Of a stretch of 64,000 bases of DNA, positions 12,067-21,260 are shown in pieces. The notes under the pieces are model-generated. The model was not told the origin of the DNA. It worked only from the letters and a program-made list of their open reading frames with translations, and ran no database searches. This stretch comes from Pachyseris speciosa (taxonomy: Eukaryota > Cnidaria > Anthozoa > Scleractinia > Pachyseridae): contig JAEMWC010000078.1 in the NCBI GenBank assembly GCA_016490735.1, positions 857,501 through 921,500 of the forward strand. Reading direction: 5' to 3'. Numbering within the stretch: the stretch's first letter is position 1; each line of letters opens with the position of its first letter. The position numbers were made by a program, and so were the translations under genes.

Positions 12067-12392
12067 GTGGATGTCGTTTGGAAATTTTTTTTTTCGGTTG
12101 GACGACTAGCAGCGAGCACCAAGTGATGCATTTGTGTTGTGGAACCTTTTCCATGATGTCTTTATCTACAAATTCTTCCATTCTCTTTATTAGGGATTCC
12201 ATCAAGTGGTATGGTACTCTCTGTGGTTTTTGTGCAACTGGCTGCGCATCATCCGTAAGTGGCAAATGGATGTTGATGTCTTCTCCGTTGAATTTTACTT
12301 TGCCAATGCCTTCAAATCTTCTTTATACTGGAGCAAAATCCCATCCAGGTCTTCATTTCCCGTTTGTATTTTGTTGATGGTCTGGATTTCAT

Positions 12393-13684
12393 CACGAAGA
12401 AAATTGTTTGCCTTCCTATGGAAGCATAAGAGAGATAAGATTAAAAGACAAGTCCTAGTACACCCTCTTTCCAAAGGTGGCCTTGGTCTTCCATGCTTCA
12501 GAACTGCTGTTAAAGCACTACGCCTTTAAGTTGGATAGCCAGACTGTTAAGCGATACCAATGATATCTGGAAGGCAATCCCTAACCACTATTTTGAAAAA
12601 CATGGTGGACTTTTGTTTCTGTTAAATGGCAGCAGCAGTGTCAAAACCTTGGTTAACCAGCTTCCCCTTTTTTTACTATGAACTCCTTGAATATTTCCAA
12701 GATTTGTGCAGCAACTACAAGGCTCCTCTGAGTCGTGAATTCATTTTATGGAACAATAAAGAGATATTGATTGAAAAGAAATCAGTTTTTTGGAAGACAT
12801 GGATGGGAAAAAACGTTATTTTCGTACAGGATTTGCTCACAAGTCAGGGTAACTTTCTTTCGTTACAAGAATTCAGGAAAAAATACAACATAAATGTTAG
12901 TTTCCTGCAATATTTCCAAATCACCTCGGCCATTCCTGTGTGGCTCAAAAACCAGGCCTCGATAAATAAGGATCTACAACAGCTAAGTTCGCTCCACAGA
13001 ACCTTTGATTACAAACTCTCTAAAGATATTACTTTTGACCTTAGGAAAATGCAATGTAAGCAATTTATAAATTGTTTATAGAAACAATCGATATAGAACC
13101 CACTGCAATTAAATCTTGGCAGAAAAAACACCCTAAAGTTGCTGAACAATGGGCACTTTGCATTCAAAGCACTTATAAAATAACACGCGACAACAAATTA
13201 AGACAATTCAACTTTAAACTATTGCACAGAATTCTAGTCACTAATAAGGAACTAAAATACTATGGACTAACAAATTGTGAGAAGTGTTCTATGTGCGACA
13301 AGGTCGATTCTATTGAACATGCTTTTCTTGAGTGTCAGCCGTTCTTAAATTTATGCGAGAAATCCATTCAATGGTTTAACGATTTGCATAAAACTAATGT
13401 GATTCTCACGCCTTTACAGATATTTTGTAATCTATCAACTCTAAATTAAGTCTGCAACTAGAAATAGATAAGTAAGCTTGGCGTAACCATGTGACCCCCA
13501 TCCCCCCTCCAATTCTAGAATCATAATGTAATATGTAATAGGTAACACGCTTTGTAAACGTAACGCATGGTTAAACATATTGTATGTTCGTAACGACCAC
13601 TTGTAAAGTTTTACTCATGTTCTGTTTATTTTTATTTATTTAAATTGTTTACAGAAATAAATTTTTGAATAGAGAAAAAAAAAC
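12393..13684 (+). mobile_element. 5'-truncated L1/Tx1-like LINE 3' end (LINE G)
   Basis: The plus-strand insert separates Gypsy RT from Gypsy protease. It starts inside the RT thumb region and ends with an A-run at about 13674-13683, preceded by AATAAA-like sequence. The orientation is opposite to its host element. No clear target-site duplication was found. The left boundary is placed where the Gypsy frame stops and LINE words start, so it is accurate to a few bases only. Confidence 0.8.
12395..13449 (+). pseudogene. LINE G ORF2 C-terminal part, broken
   Basis: Frames 12206-12529 (end), 12626-13081 and 13072-13449 are successive pieces of one LINE ORF2 tail. The first gives FLWKHKRDKIKR and HPLSKGGLGLP, the post-RT segment. 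The second has REFILWNNKEILIE. The third has QFNFKLLHRILVTNKEL followed by CSMCDKVDSIEHAFLEC, the same Cys/His tail as LINEs A and B. Two frameshifts separate the pieces. The RT catalytic core is absent through 5' truncation. Confidence 0.8.
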
Positions 13685-13689
13685 ACGGT

Positions 13690-14150
13690 TTGGTTCCTTC
13701 AGTCCTCCATTCGCATTGAATTTGATCATCCCCAAATCGTCCAGTATTTGTCTTCCAAGTAAGGGTAAGGAGTCGATTTTCCATTGATTGACTGCGATCT
13801 TTGCCCACGTTTTCCGTTTTTTGTTTTCCAGCGTGATGTCGCATTCCCCAATGACTGGAAGATCTTCGGTGAGCGTTTTCAACTTGATCCGCGTGTCTTG
13901 TAATTCTATCTCAGGTGTTGCCCATAGTAACTCATTACCTGATGTTTGACCATGACGTTTATGTCTGCGCCTGTATCTGGTTCAATTTCCATTTTGGTCC
14001 TGTTTATCCAAATCTTGCATTTGTTTTTCTTGGCGTTTATTTGTGCTGTACAGTGGACGTTCATGTGCAATTTGCACGATGTCTTCGTTGAGCGAATCAC
14101 TTTCTGAATTGCTGTGTCCACTCGTTGATCTCTCTTGTGTATCTTGTTTC
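13690..14150 (-). pseudogene. Gypsy aspartic protease, broken
   Basis: The minus-strand frame at 13906-14121 reads MEIEPDTGADINVM; DTGA is the catalytic loop of retroviral-type aspartic proteases. The frame at 13649-13882 continues with LPVIGECDITLEN and LPLLGRQILDDLGMIKFNA, the flap and C-terminal part of the protease and the start of the spacer before RT. The active site looks intact, but the two halves are in different frames. It would process the Gag-Pol polyprotein. LINE G cuts the link to RT. Confidence 0.8.
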
Positions 14151-14525
14151 ACGCATCAAACTCGTCTATGGCGGTGTTGATTAACTGTTGGTGGTCTTCT
14201 GTGTCATGAACCGCATGCAGTATGTTCTTTCTTGTCGTTTTGGTGACTGAATTTTTCTCTTTTCTCCTCTGTGTGGTCTTTGCTATCTGTGCTCTGGCAC
14301 ATTCTGGTGTAGTGGTTCCGTTTACCACATTTCAAGCATTTTGCTCCATAATCCTTGCAATTTCCCCTCTTGTGGTTTGATCCACATCAATAGCACGTTG
14401 CACTCCTGTCGCGCTTGTCTTCTGTGACTTGTTTGATCTTCTGAAATACCGTCGCGTCATGGAGTTTCTTGTCCATCTCGTGCACTTGAGCAGTGGATTC
14501 CGGAAGATAATTGAAGAACTGCAGT
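14151..14525 (-). pseudogene. Gypsy gag C-terminus with zinc knuckles
   Basis: Minus-strand reading gives KKLHDATVFQKIKQVTEDKR, then a Cys/His string with CxxC-type spacing: a first unit with CGSNHKRGNC and a second CLKCGKRNHYTRMC. Paired knuckles of this kind bind RNA in Gypsy Gag. The frame is partly open (within 14387-14677) and then shifts. Upstream Gag is missing because LINE C sequence begins at about 14528. Confidence 0.65.
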
Positions 14526-14529
14526 TTCC

Positions 14530-16506
14530 TCACACCACAATACCGTAAGTTACCGCTGGTACAATGGATTTGAAGTAAACTTCTTCCAGCACTTTGACAA
14601 GAAGCTTCTTCATTCTTTTTAATGCACCCACTTTCTGTGCAAAAGACTTCTTCACGTGGTCTACATGCATTGCCCATGTAAGCCTATTGTCAGTGACTAA
14701 TCCCAAACATGTGTTATGATTCACAACATTAATAAAATTATTTCCAAACTGGATTGGAGGGACAGGACCAGTGAAGCCTGTTTTGCTAATGATCATAACT
14801 TCAGACTTTATGGGATGAATACAAAGTTTATTCACTGAGCTCCAAAGCAGAAGTTGCTCAAGAATGTTATTTAATTGTGAGCAGACCTGATCAAAGTTCC
14901 TCCCCGCACAGTATAATGTGGTATCATCTGCATACATGAACACATCCCCAAATGTAATAGCATTAGGGAGGTCATTGACGTAGATAGTATAAAGCCTTGG
15001 ACCTAGGAGGGATCCTTGGGGAACATCGTATTTCACTTCATCCAGATTAGAAGAGTGGCCATTTACCACAGTGTACTGAAACCTGTCTTTTAAGTAATTC
15101 ATCAGCCACTCGTGAAGATTTCCACTTAATCTGATAGCCTGGAGTTTCAATGACAGGATGTTGTGTGAGATGCTGTCGAAGGCCTTCTTAAAGTCAACAA
15201 ATATTGCACCCACAATCATACCTTTATCCAGATTCATCTTCCAGGTATCTGTCATTGAAAGTAACATGCCTTCTGATAATAATCCTTTTGTAAAGCCCCA
15301 TTGAGAAGAACTTTTAAGAGAGGACTTATTTAGGTGCTCATCAATTATGTTACAGACTTGATGTTCGAGTAATTTACTTAGAATACACAGGAAGGATATA
15401 GGTCTATTGTTGGCAATGTCAGTTCTAGCTCCCTTTTTGAAAATAGGAGCAACCTTTGCTCTTTTCCATGAAATGGGAACAGTTCTTGTAACAAAACTAC
15501 GCTCGAAGATATTTTGCAAGCCATTAATAATTGCACTGCCAGTTAGAGAAATAACTGTCCTTGATATACCATCAGGGCCTGCTGCTTTGTTACTTTTGAT
15601 CTTCTTAAGACTTTTGGAAATATTTTCAGATTCCAGGGTCAAAGAGTTGCAGATAGGCGCTGAGACTCTATAAATATGTTGTATGTCGGTTTGGTTTGGA
15701 ATGTCAGGGAGGCTTCCGGCGATGTCTCTACCAATATTGACAAAATATTGGTTAAATAAATTAGCCTTCATGCCATCATTCAAGACCTCCGAGCTATTTT
15801 CATCTTTGACAGGTCCAACTCTGGAGCACTTCTGCATACCAGTTATGCTATGTACAGTTTTCCAGAATGTGCTTGAGTTATTGGCTTTAGTAAACTTTTC
15901 CTTCCGATATTGTGTTTCTGCGGATCTTAATAGAGCAGTAACTTGATTTCGAGCGAGTTTATATTCCTCCCAGTAATGCTTGTTTTCTAATGTACCATCA
16001 CAAGATTTTAAGAGTTTATATTGCTTATCAATAGCTTTACGTATTTCACTATTCATCCAGGGTAGAGAATGTTGTTTAATTTTAACTAGACGTTTCGGAA
16101 TATGACTATCGAAAACATCTTTAAACATTGTTTCCCAGGCCCAAGTTACGTCATCTATGTCACCAAAAATAGAACAGATCCACCTTGGTGTGGTTTCAAG
16201 GTCGTTCTGAAGAGGTTTAGGGTTTTCCTTAACTCCTTTGAAGTTCCTGCCTTGTTTTATTACTGGAGGAAGATTGCGTGACTTTGCCGACTTGAATGAA
16301 ACGTAAATAAATTTGTGATCAGCGATGCAGAAATCAATAACACCAGCACTATTCACCTCCGGCGTGTTATTTGTACAGATGAAATCTATTATTGTACTGG
16401 AATGTTCTGTTACTCTGGTAGGATTCTTGATAACATTTTCAAAATTTAGCAGTTGCAGGATATTTCTAAACTTTCTACCATTTCCAGAGTTGTCCAGCAT
16501 GTTCAA
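14530..16506 (-). pseudogene. LINE C ORF2: reverse transcriptase
   Basis: A 658-codon open frame. The region downstream of the endonuclease includes HSLPWMNSEIRKAIDKQYK, a conserved EN-RT linker. RT motifs appear in order: KSNKAAGPDGIS, KRAKVAPIFKKG, NNRPISFLCILSKLLE, DFKKAFDSI (first catalytic Asp), VPQGSLLGP and the catalytic box MYADDTTLY. All catalytic residues are present. The frame ends at 14530 by running into foreign sequence, so the C-terminal domain is missing. The endonuclease is in a neighbouring frame (16503-17168), which suggests a single frameshift near 16505. Confidence 0.85.
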
Positions 16507-17168
16507 GTTGAATCCCCGGTGATGATGACATTTTTTTTGTCCGCAGAGATTCTCTCCAGAATTGGAAGAAATTTATCGAAGAAACCCTCAAAATCTGCAG
16601 GACAATATATAATGCCAACAGGAAGTCTTTGAGATTTGACTTTAAATTCTAGCCACGTTGCTTCAATGTCACAATGATCATATTTTGCAATTGAGATACA
16701 GTCTAAGGTATCTTTGAAATAGACAGCAACTCCGCCACCGGTTTTACCTAGACGATCCCTTCTTTGAATCTGGTATTCGTGGATAGCAATTTCATGGCTC
16801 CCTACGTCCGGAGACAGATGAGTTTCCGAGACAGCCAGGACATCTAAATCAGTGTGAAACAGCAGAAATTTTACTTGTGGCAAATTCTTGTAGAGTCCTC
16901 GAACATTTGTGTGACCCACTGTGATATCACACCTTCCATGATGCCCAACTGTGGAGAGAGCGTTCAACAGTGAGTTTTCTATGGTATTATTACTTCTACT
17001 CACAGGCCCAGGGTTTGGTGAAACATCACCAGCAGATGCAATCCTAGTTAACTGATAACGAGAAATGGCATTAGAGTAATACCGAAGTTTCGAAGACAAG
17101 AAGCGCTTTCCACGATGTTTACCAAATTCAAGATGGCGGAATGAAGTTCTGGCGTGACACTTTGGCAA
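16503..17168 (-). pseudogene. LINE C: 2A-like motif plus AP-endonuclease
   Basis: The 221-codon frame begins with a basic leader. AGDVSPNPGP follows near residues 46-55, close to the 2A consensus D-V-E-x-N-P-G-P but with Ser for Glu. The endonuclease follows: VGHTNVRGLYKN, LDVLAVSETHLS, GGGVAVYFKD, VGIIYCPAD and VIITGDS, covering the catalytic SETHL and GDS regions of APE-type LINE endonucleases. It overlaps the RT frame by four bases. In related sea-urchin and trypanosome LINEs, 2A-like motifs release or route the N-terminal peptide; activity here is uncertain. Confidence 0.75.
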
Positions 17169-17323
17169 AATTCTACTTGTTTAAACAAGTTAAACGAGGG
17201 AAGATGAACATCTGCTTCTCCAACCACTCTAAGGTCTTCATTTGAGATAAAAACGCCAAAGAATAACAGGGATAAACCTACTAAAAGGCTTCCAAAGACC
17301 GGAGCCCTCAAAACATGTGTCAT
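17169..17323 (-). pseudogene. LINE C N-terminal leader, frameshifted
   Basis: The frame opening at 17323 reads MTHVLRAPVFGSLLVGLSLL, a short basic stretch and a hydrophobic segment resembling a signal peptide. It then runs 91 codons in a frame different from the 2A/endonuclease frame. It is probably the true start of the LINE C polyprotein, now separated by an indel around 17100-17170. The downstream half of this ORF is a shadow. Confidence 0.45.
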
Positions 17324-17421
17324 GATACATTTGGTTTCTTTAACTGCCCACCATTTTGCATTTTGTTATTAACTTCAGTGCCATATGCAGGGTTAGATTG
17401 AATGGTGTAGTTGTCATCTGA

Positions 17422-17862
17422 TCATGAAATGCTAGGTAGGTTGAAATCGCCAGTGAGTAGGATATTTGGAAAAGATTTTTGAGTAAGATGACATAAAGTA
17501 TGGTCCAAAGCCTCTAATGGTTCAACATCAGAATTAGGTGGTCGGTAGATGGATCCAATATAAAGTGGCTTACTTCTAGCAGTCGTTACTTTGGTCCAGA
17601 CACCCTCATAGTTATCAGCTAGATGATCCTCGTGAGAGACGATCAAGTCATTAGAGAATGCTGACAATACACCACCGTCATGACAGTCCCTGTCTTTACG
17701 ATAGATTGTATAACCATGGTCTAAGAATTCACTAGAGTAAACAGCATCATCGAGGTGGGTTTCATTGATATTAATAATAACTGGTTTAAACTGCATAATA
17801 ATTTGCTGTAGCTCTAGGCGTTTGGAAAGACTTCTGAGACTGCAAGCATTTATAGATAACAC
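17422..17862 (-). pseudogene. LINE D AP-endonuclease
   Basis: The 146-codon frame starts MLSINACSLRSLSKRLELQQ. It continues with PVIININETHLDD (catalytic Glu), YRKDRDCHDGGVLSAFSND, YIGSIYRPPNSD and ILLTGDFNLPSIS (catalytic GDFN), the full motif series of CR1-type endonucleases. The domain therefore looks intact in sequence. The frame closes just after LTGDFNLPSIS, where an RT should follow but does not. The upstream PHD/2A frame is separate. Confidence 0.8.
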
Positions 17863-18075
17863 TCGAAGTTTATTAACTTTCCTTCGTTTTTGATGGTGGC
17901 TTCGAGGAGCAGTCGGCTGGTGTGATTTATAAATGGGAGTTGGTGTAGAACGAGTAGTCTGTAGCGGTTCGAAAAAGTTCGAGAGATTTAAAGAAGATGA
18001 AGTAATGTCAAATAAATTGTTCGTGAAGTTCGAGGAGTCGCAGTGCGAGCAAATCCACGAGCAGGATGAGTTAGC

Positions 18076-18573
18076 TCACATTTCATATTCGGTGTTGTTG
18101 ATTTCAATGCAGCGAGTATGAAGCCATGTGTCACATAAGTCGCACTGAATCCCCTTTTGGTTGGATTTAACTGATTTCGCACAGATTCCACATGGGTATT
18201 TCCAATTTGGACCAGGGTTGATACTGACATCGCCACACAGGAGCAGAAGAGTTAGGATTAGCTTGTGTTTATCGTCAAAGATGGCGGTTCGATTACAAGA
18301 AACCACTGATGATAAGAAGGCTTCAGTGCCAAGGGAGTGAACTCGTTCATGCTTAATAAGAAACCAGGTGCACGAGGTAGTTTTTGTTGGCAATATCTCA
18401 TCGTCGTTTGTAGCTATTAGGTGAAATGTTAAGGCGAAAATTAGGATTTTTAACGGAGCTCCCGCCATGATGCCTGTCATGGTCTGCTCATAGCTAAGGC
18501 AAGTTGTGTCAACGTCATAGCTGTTAACATAGTGTTTGCAAGCAAGGGTGGAATAGTCTGAGACATCCATCAT
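18076..18573 (-). pseudogene. LINE D leader: hydrophobic segment, 2A-like motif and PHD finger
   Basis: The 165-codon frame has an internal Met followed by APLKILIFALTFHLIA, a signal-like hydrophobic stretch. Later comes LILTLLLLCGDVSINPGP, a second hydrophobic run ending in a 2A-like motif with Ser in place of the consensus Glu (18208-18234). The next residues form a PHD-type zinc finger: CGICAKSVKSNQKGIQC, CDLC, then WLHTRCIEI. PHD fingers occur in ORF1 or at the ORF2 N-terminus of CR1-type LINEs. The true start is uncertain; several in-frame Met codons precede the hydrophobic run. Confidence 0.7.
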
Positions 18574-18590
18574 GCCATGTCCCTGTCGTA

Positions 18591-19022
18591 AGATACCAAC
18601 TTGTAGCTTTGAATTAGATAGAACATCTTTGACTTAAGCTATGTATTGAGATTGCATTGTTTGGGACAGCCAGTTAAGTTCTTTTCTTAATTTTGAGGCC
18701 TGGGATTCCAAAGTGCACATTTGCTCAAACACCTTTATAGAACGCAAGTGTTAGCAACCCAGATTACTAAGTTTGACCACTGTTTATGGCAGTTACCTGA
18801 TAATTCCATAGCATGCTGTACCGTACTTTCCGATGGACATTTACTGGTCAGCAAAGGGTTAAATAATTTCGAACGAATTTTGACCTGTACCACTTTTTTG
18901 ACTTTAGACCACTCTAGGTAAGCAGATTTCCGATACTTGTTTAGGAGTTAGGCTGTTGAAAGTCTGCAAGGGTCAGCTTTCTTGTTTCGACACTGCAGAT
19001 GGTATCAGCTTCATCACGATCA
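18591..19022. other. No recognised gene
   Basis: Short frames only. It may hold untranslated 5' sequence of LINE D, but no motif supports this. Confidence 0.4.
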
Positions 19023-19511
19023 CTACTTTGAAGCAACTTCATCCTCGATTATGCAAATGACAGCTTCATTTCCATTACTATTACTATCTGTAGCTGTACT
19101 AGCTGTATCACCAATGATGGACACGTTGCCTTGACTATGATAAAGGCCAGTGGTAGGGTCTGCATCGGTATCAGCTTCAATGGCAGTACTGCAAATACCA
19201 GGTTCATCACGACTACTGTCTTTGTCTGCATCTGTGGCATTGTCAACAACAGATATAATGGCAACTTTATTATGAATGTTACAGGTGACCTCACCAGTGA
19301 AGCTACTACCTTCGTCTGTCTTCACACTTGCTTCATCAGGACCAAATCCACTGCTTTTAACTGGGTCTTCATTTGCTCCAACACTAGTACAGCACAAGAT
19401 ATCAATCTCATGACTGATCTGGCTTGGGGATAGGATGCACTTCTTGGATGGTTTGGTACACTCATACGTACAGAAGTCGGGACCAAACAGCTTGTTTAAC
19501 AGTTTATCCAT
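19023..19511 (-). CDS. Hypothetical acidic Ser/Thr/Asp-rich ORF
   Basis: A 162-codon frame with Met start and stop. The first 35 residues contain several cysteines (DFCTYECTKPSKKC); the rest is low-complexity Asp/Ser/Thr/Ala sequence with loosely repeated blocks such as DATDADKDSSRDEPG and EADTDADPTTG. The DNA itself repeats segments like ATCAGCTTCAT, so part of the frame may be a by-product of tandem duplication. No domain recognised. It lies 450 bp upstream of LINE D. It could be a host exon, a LINE-associated ORF, or chance. Confidence 0.3.
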   Translation of the reverse strand: MDKLLNKLFGPDFCTYECTKPSKKCILSPSQISHEIDILCCTSVGANEDPVKSSGFGPDEASVKTDEGSSFTGEVTCNIHNKVAIISVVDNATDADKDSSRDEPGICSTAIEADTDADPTTGLYHSQGNVSIIGDTASTATDSNSNGNEAVICIIEDEVASK

Positions 19512-20320
19512 GCCTTTGATCTATTCTTTATCTTGCTGAGACATCTCTGTCTCCTTAGATTTTCCAGCCACACCCTCTGTAATGGAATGGTTTTCCAGAC
19601 AAGAGAAGAAGAGAAAGAGAAACTATTATGATGAAGCTCTGTCATTACCTTCCCCTGTTTGGAAACACTTACATAACAATAAAGGCCTAAATCAAGACGA
19701 TTCACAGCAAAAGAAGATATTTTGTTCTTTTACATGTCATTGTAGTTTATTTTTAATATTCTTCTGCATTTCCCTCCTTCACATTTGTATTTTACCATTT
19801 TACACCCCCTCCCCCACCACGTTATCATTTGAGTGTGTATTTGTAAGAGATTCAGTCAAAATGATAAGTAATAAATTATTATTCGATACTGATTTACTCA
19901 AATAACACCTGCAAACATAGTGATGAAATGCAATGTGTAGCCTCTCTAAATGCATATCTCATACGAAGAAGCTGCTCAGTGTAAAGGTGTGTAAGGATGA
20001 TGTGTAAGGAAAAATGCAATGAAAAGGACTTAGTGATCAGGGTTACCAATCGTATGCAAATGAGAAAATAATAATTCTCATCAGACATTCATGAACAATT
20101 AGAAAAGTTCATTAACAGTCACGTAAGCAAGACACTGTATCTTGCATTGAAAAATGTTTAAACAGAGTTGTGACTAACAAGAAATTTTTCTCGTAGTTCA
20201 AATAAAATTACCTGCAGCCTCGATAATTCAATTATACTTATTATAATTTTCATTATTATTCACAGCATGAAAAGGAAAATTTAAGTTAGCTCAATGTTAG
20301 AATAAATCCGCCGTATAGTT
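19512..20320. other. No recognised gene
   Basis: AT-rich, with short frames lacking motifs. It precedes the GTAAAG-rich left end of Harbinger 1. Confidence 0.4.
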
Positions 20321-20329
20321 CGGATTTGA

Positions 20330-20640
20330 GAAGCTTTACACCACATTTACGTTATGTAAATTCAAGCTTAACGCTACCTTTACGCTTAAACGTAAAGCTA
20401 GTGTAATGAGACTTCGTTAAGAGACCTTCAAGCACTGCGTGAAGCCGTTATAAATGCAAGCTTTACACTACCTTTATGCTTAAATGTAAAGCTAGTGTAA
20501 TGAGACTTGAAGAGGCCTTTAAGCACTGTGTAAAGCTGGTGTAAAGTAGAGAAGTAATCCAGCTTTACCCATAAGCTCTGTGTAAAGTAGAGTACAGGCA
20601 TCTTTAAGCCAAGTTTATACTTGGCGTACAGTCAACGTTA
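20330..20640. repeat. Harbinger 1 left subterminal repeats
   Basis: GTAAAG and its complement CTTTAC recur many times. A block of roughly 90 bp is duplicated in tandem (about 20369-20453 and 20457-20545), sharing AAAGCTAGTGTAATGAGACTT. Such clusters are usual sites for the element's DNA-binding protein or transposase. Confidence 0.7.
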
Positions 20641-21260
20641 TTTTTGTATGTAAGACATCTGTATGGACAGAACTACATGCCACGTTGTGCACTTCTTTAT
20701 GAGAGGAGTGCAGAAAAAAATCAAACGGCTATATTACATATAATTTGAGGGTGACATAAAAGAGGAAAGTTGACAAACCTGTTGCCCACTTTTAAGCTTA
20801 AATTGTTTGGAAGCAATGGAGACACCATTTAATGAATGAATATACCGTCTTCACAATCTTGTTTATTTCGTGTAAAACACGCGCCCTTTATATTCATCAA
20901 CATTTAATGTACAAAACAATAACATTCTTGCGATATAATACCGACCTTTAGCAACCATGACGATTATGAGAACCAGGATGACTGGAAGTAAAATCTACGC
21001 TTGAGGACACACTGCGCAGGCTTGTAAGTTTGTTATCATCCTCGTGCTTTCGTCGACGATGAGAAAAGTACAGTGGAGTCGTCGTCGCGAAAACGTAAGT
21101 TTTTGCTTTCAATTTATAGCCAAATATCGTAGTATTTTGTTTCCTTTAACCACAAAATGCTGTATTAAATTTTCGTAGAAGCAGATGTTTGAATTTAGGC
21201 ACGTTGAGTTCAACCTTTTGTGGACAATAAGCTGTTTTGTTTTTCCTCTTGTAGAGATCC

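Larger units (their letters stand above)
10621..12392 (-). pseudogene. Gypsy reverse transcriptase and RNase H, broken
   Basis: The minus-strand frame at 12038-12265 reads PVAQKPQRVPYHLMESLIKR and DKDIMEKV, the RT N-terminus of Gypsy elements. After the MITE (11689-12066), frames around 11690-11500 give FSKLDMKHGFHQFPLDKES. The frame at 11285-11494 holds FDTEMSKIISGIPRV and a DDI box in place of the usual YxDD region. Frames from 11280 down to 10640 give EFGKSTIDFYGHLFTAEGQK and RNase H pieces (FEWTEAQ, then LHNYKAAHAFNG). A 10-bp unit is triplicated near 10823-10855 and breaks the RNase H frame. The R1 boundary at 10620 truncates the domain. Confidence 0.8.
5936..14525 (-). mobile_element. 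Dismembered Ty3/Gypsy LTR retrotransposon
   Basis: Minus-strand Gypsy parts occur in pol order with foreign DNA between them: gag zinc knuckle and protease (14525-13690), reverse transcriptase and RNase H (12392-10621), and integrase C-terminus (6355-5936). The intruders are a plus-strand LINE 3' end (12393-13684), a MITE (11689-12066), and the R1 repeat with its own LINE (6369-10620). The integrase core and most of gag are missing, so deletion accompanied at least some events. No LTR pair was identified. The protein words match Ty3/Gypsy elements of invertebrates; the element is dead. Confidence 0.8.
14528..17325 (-). mobile_element. CR1-like LINE, 3'-truncated (LINE C)
   Basis: The minus-strand element carries a signal-peptide-like start (17048-17323), a 2A-like motif (17004-17030), an endonuclease, and a 658-codon reverse transcriptase frame. 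The RT breaks off after TYGIVV at the junction with the Gypsy gag remnant, whereas family members continue with a C-terminal region. Loss of the 3' end is not what target-primed insertion produces, so the junction is a rearrangement or deletion breakpoint. Classification in the CR1/L2 (Jockey) group comes from the RT and endonuclease wording. Confidence 0.8.
17422..18590 (-). mobile_element. CR1-like LINE 5' part with PHD finger (LINE D)
   Basis: A minus-strand leader with a hydrophobic segment, 2A-like motif and PHD finger (18076-18573) is followed by an endonuclease (17422-17862). No reverse transcriptase follows: the endonuclease stops about 100 bp before LINE C begins. It is thus the 5' portion of a second LINE of the same broad group, abutting LINE C head to tail. 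The two endonucleases differ clearly, so this is not one element. Confidence 0.75.
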
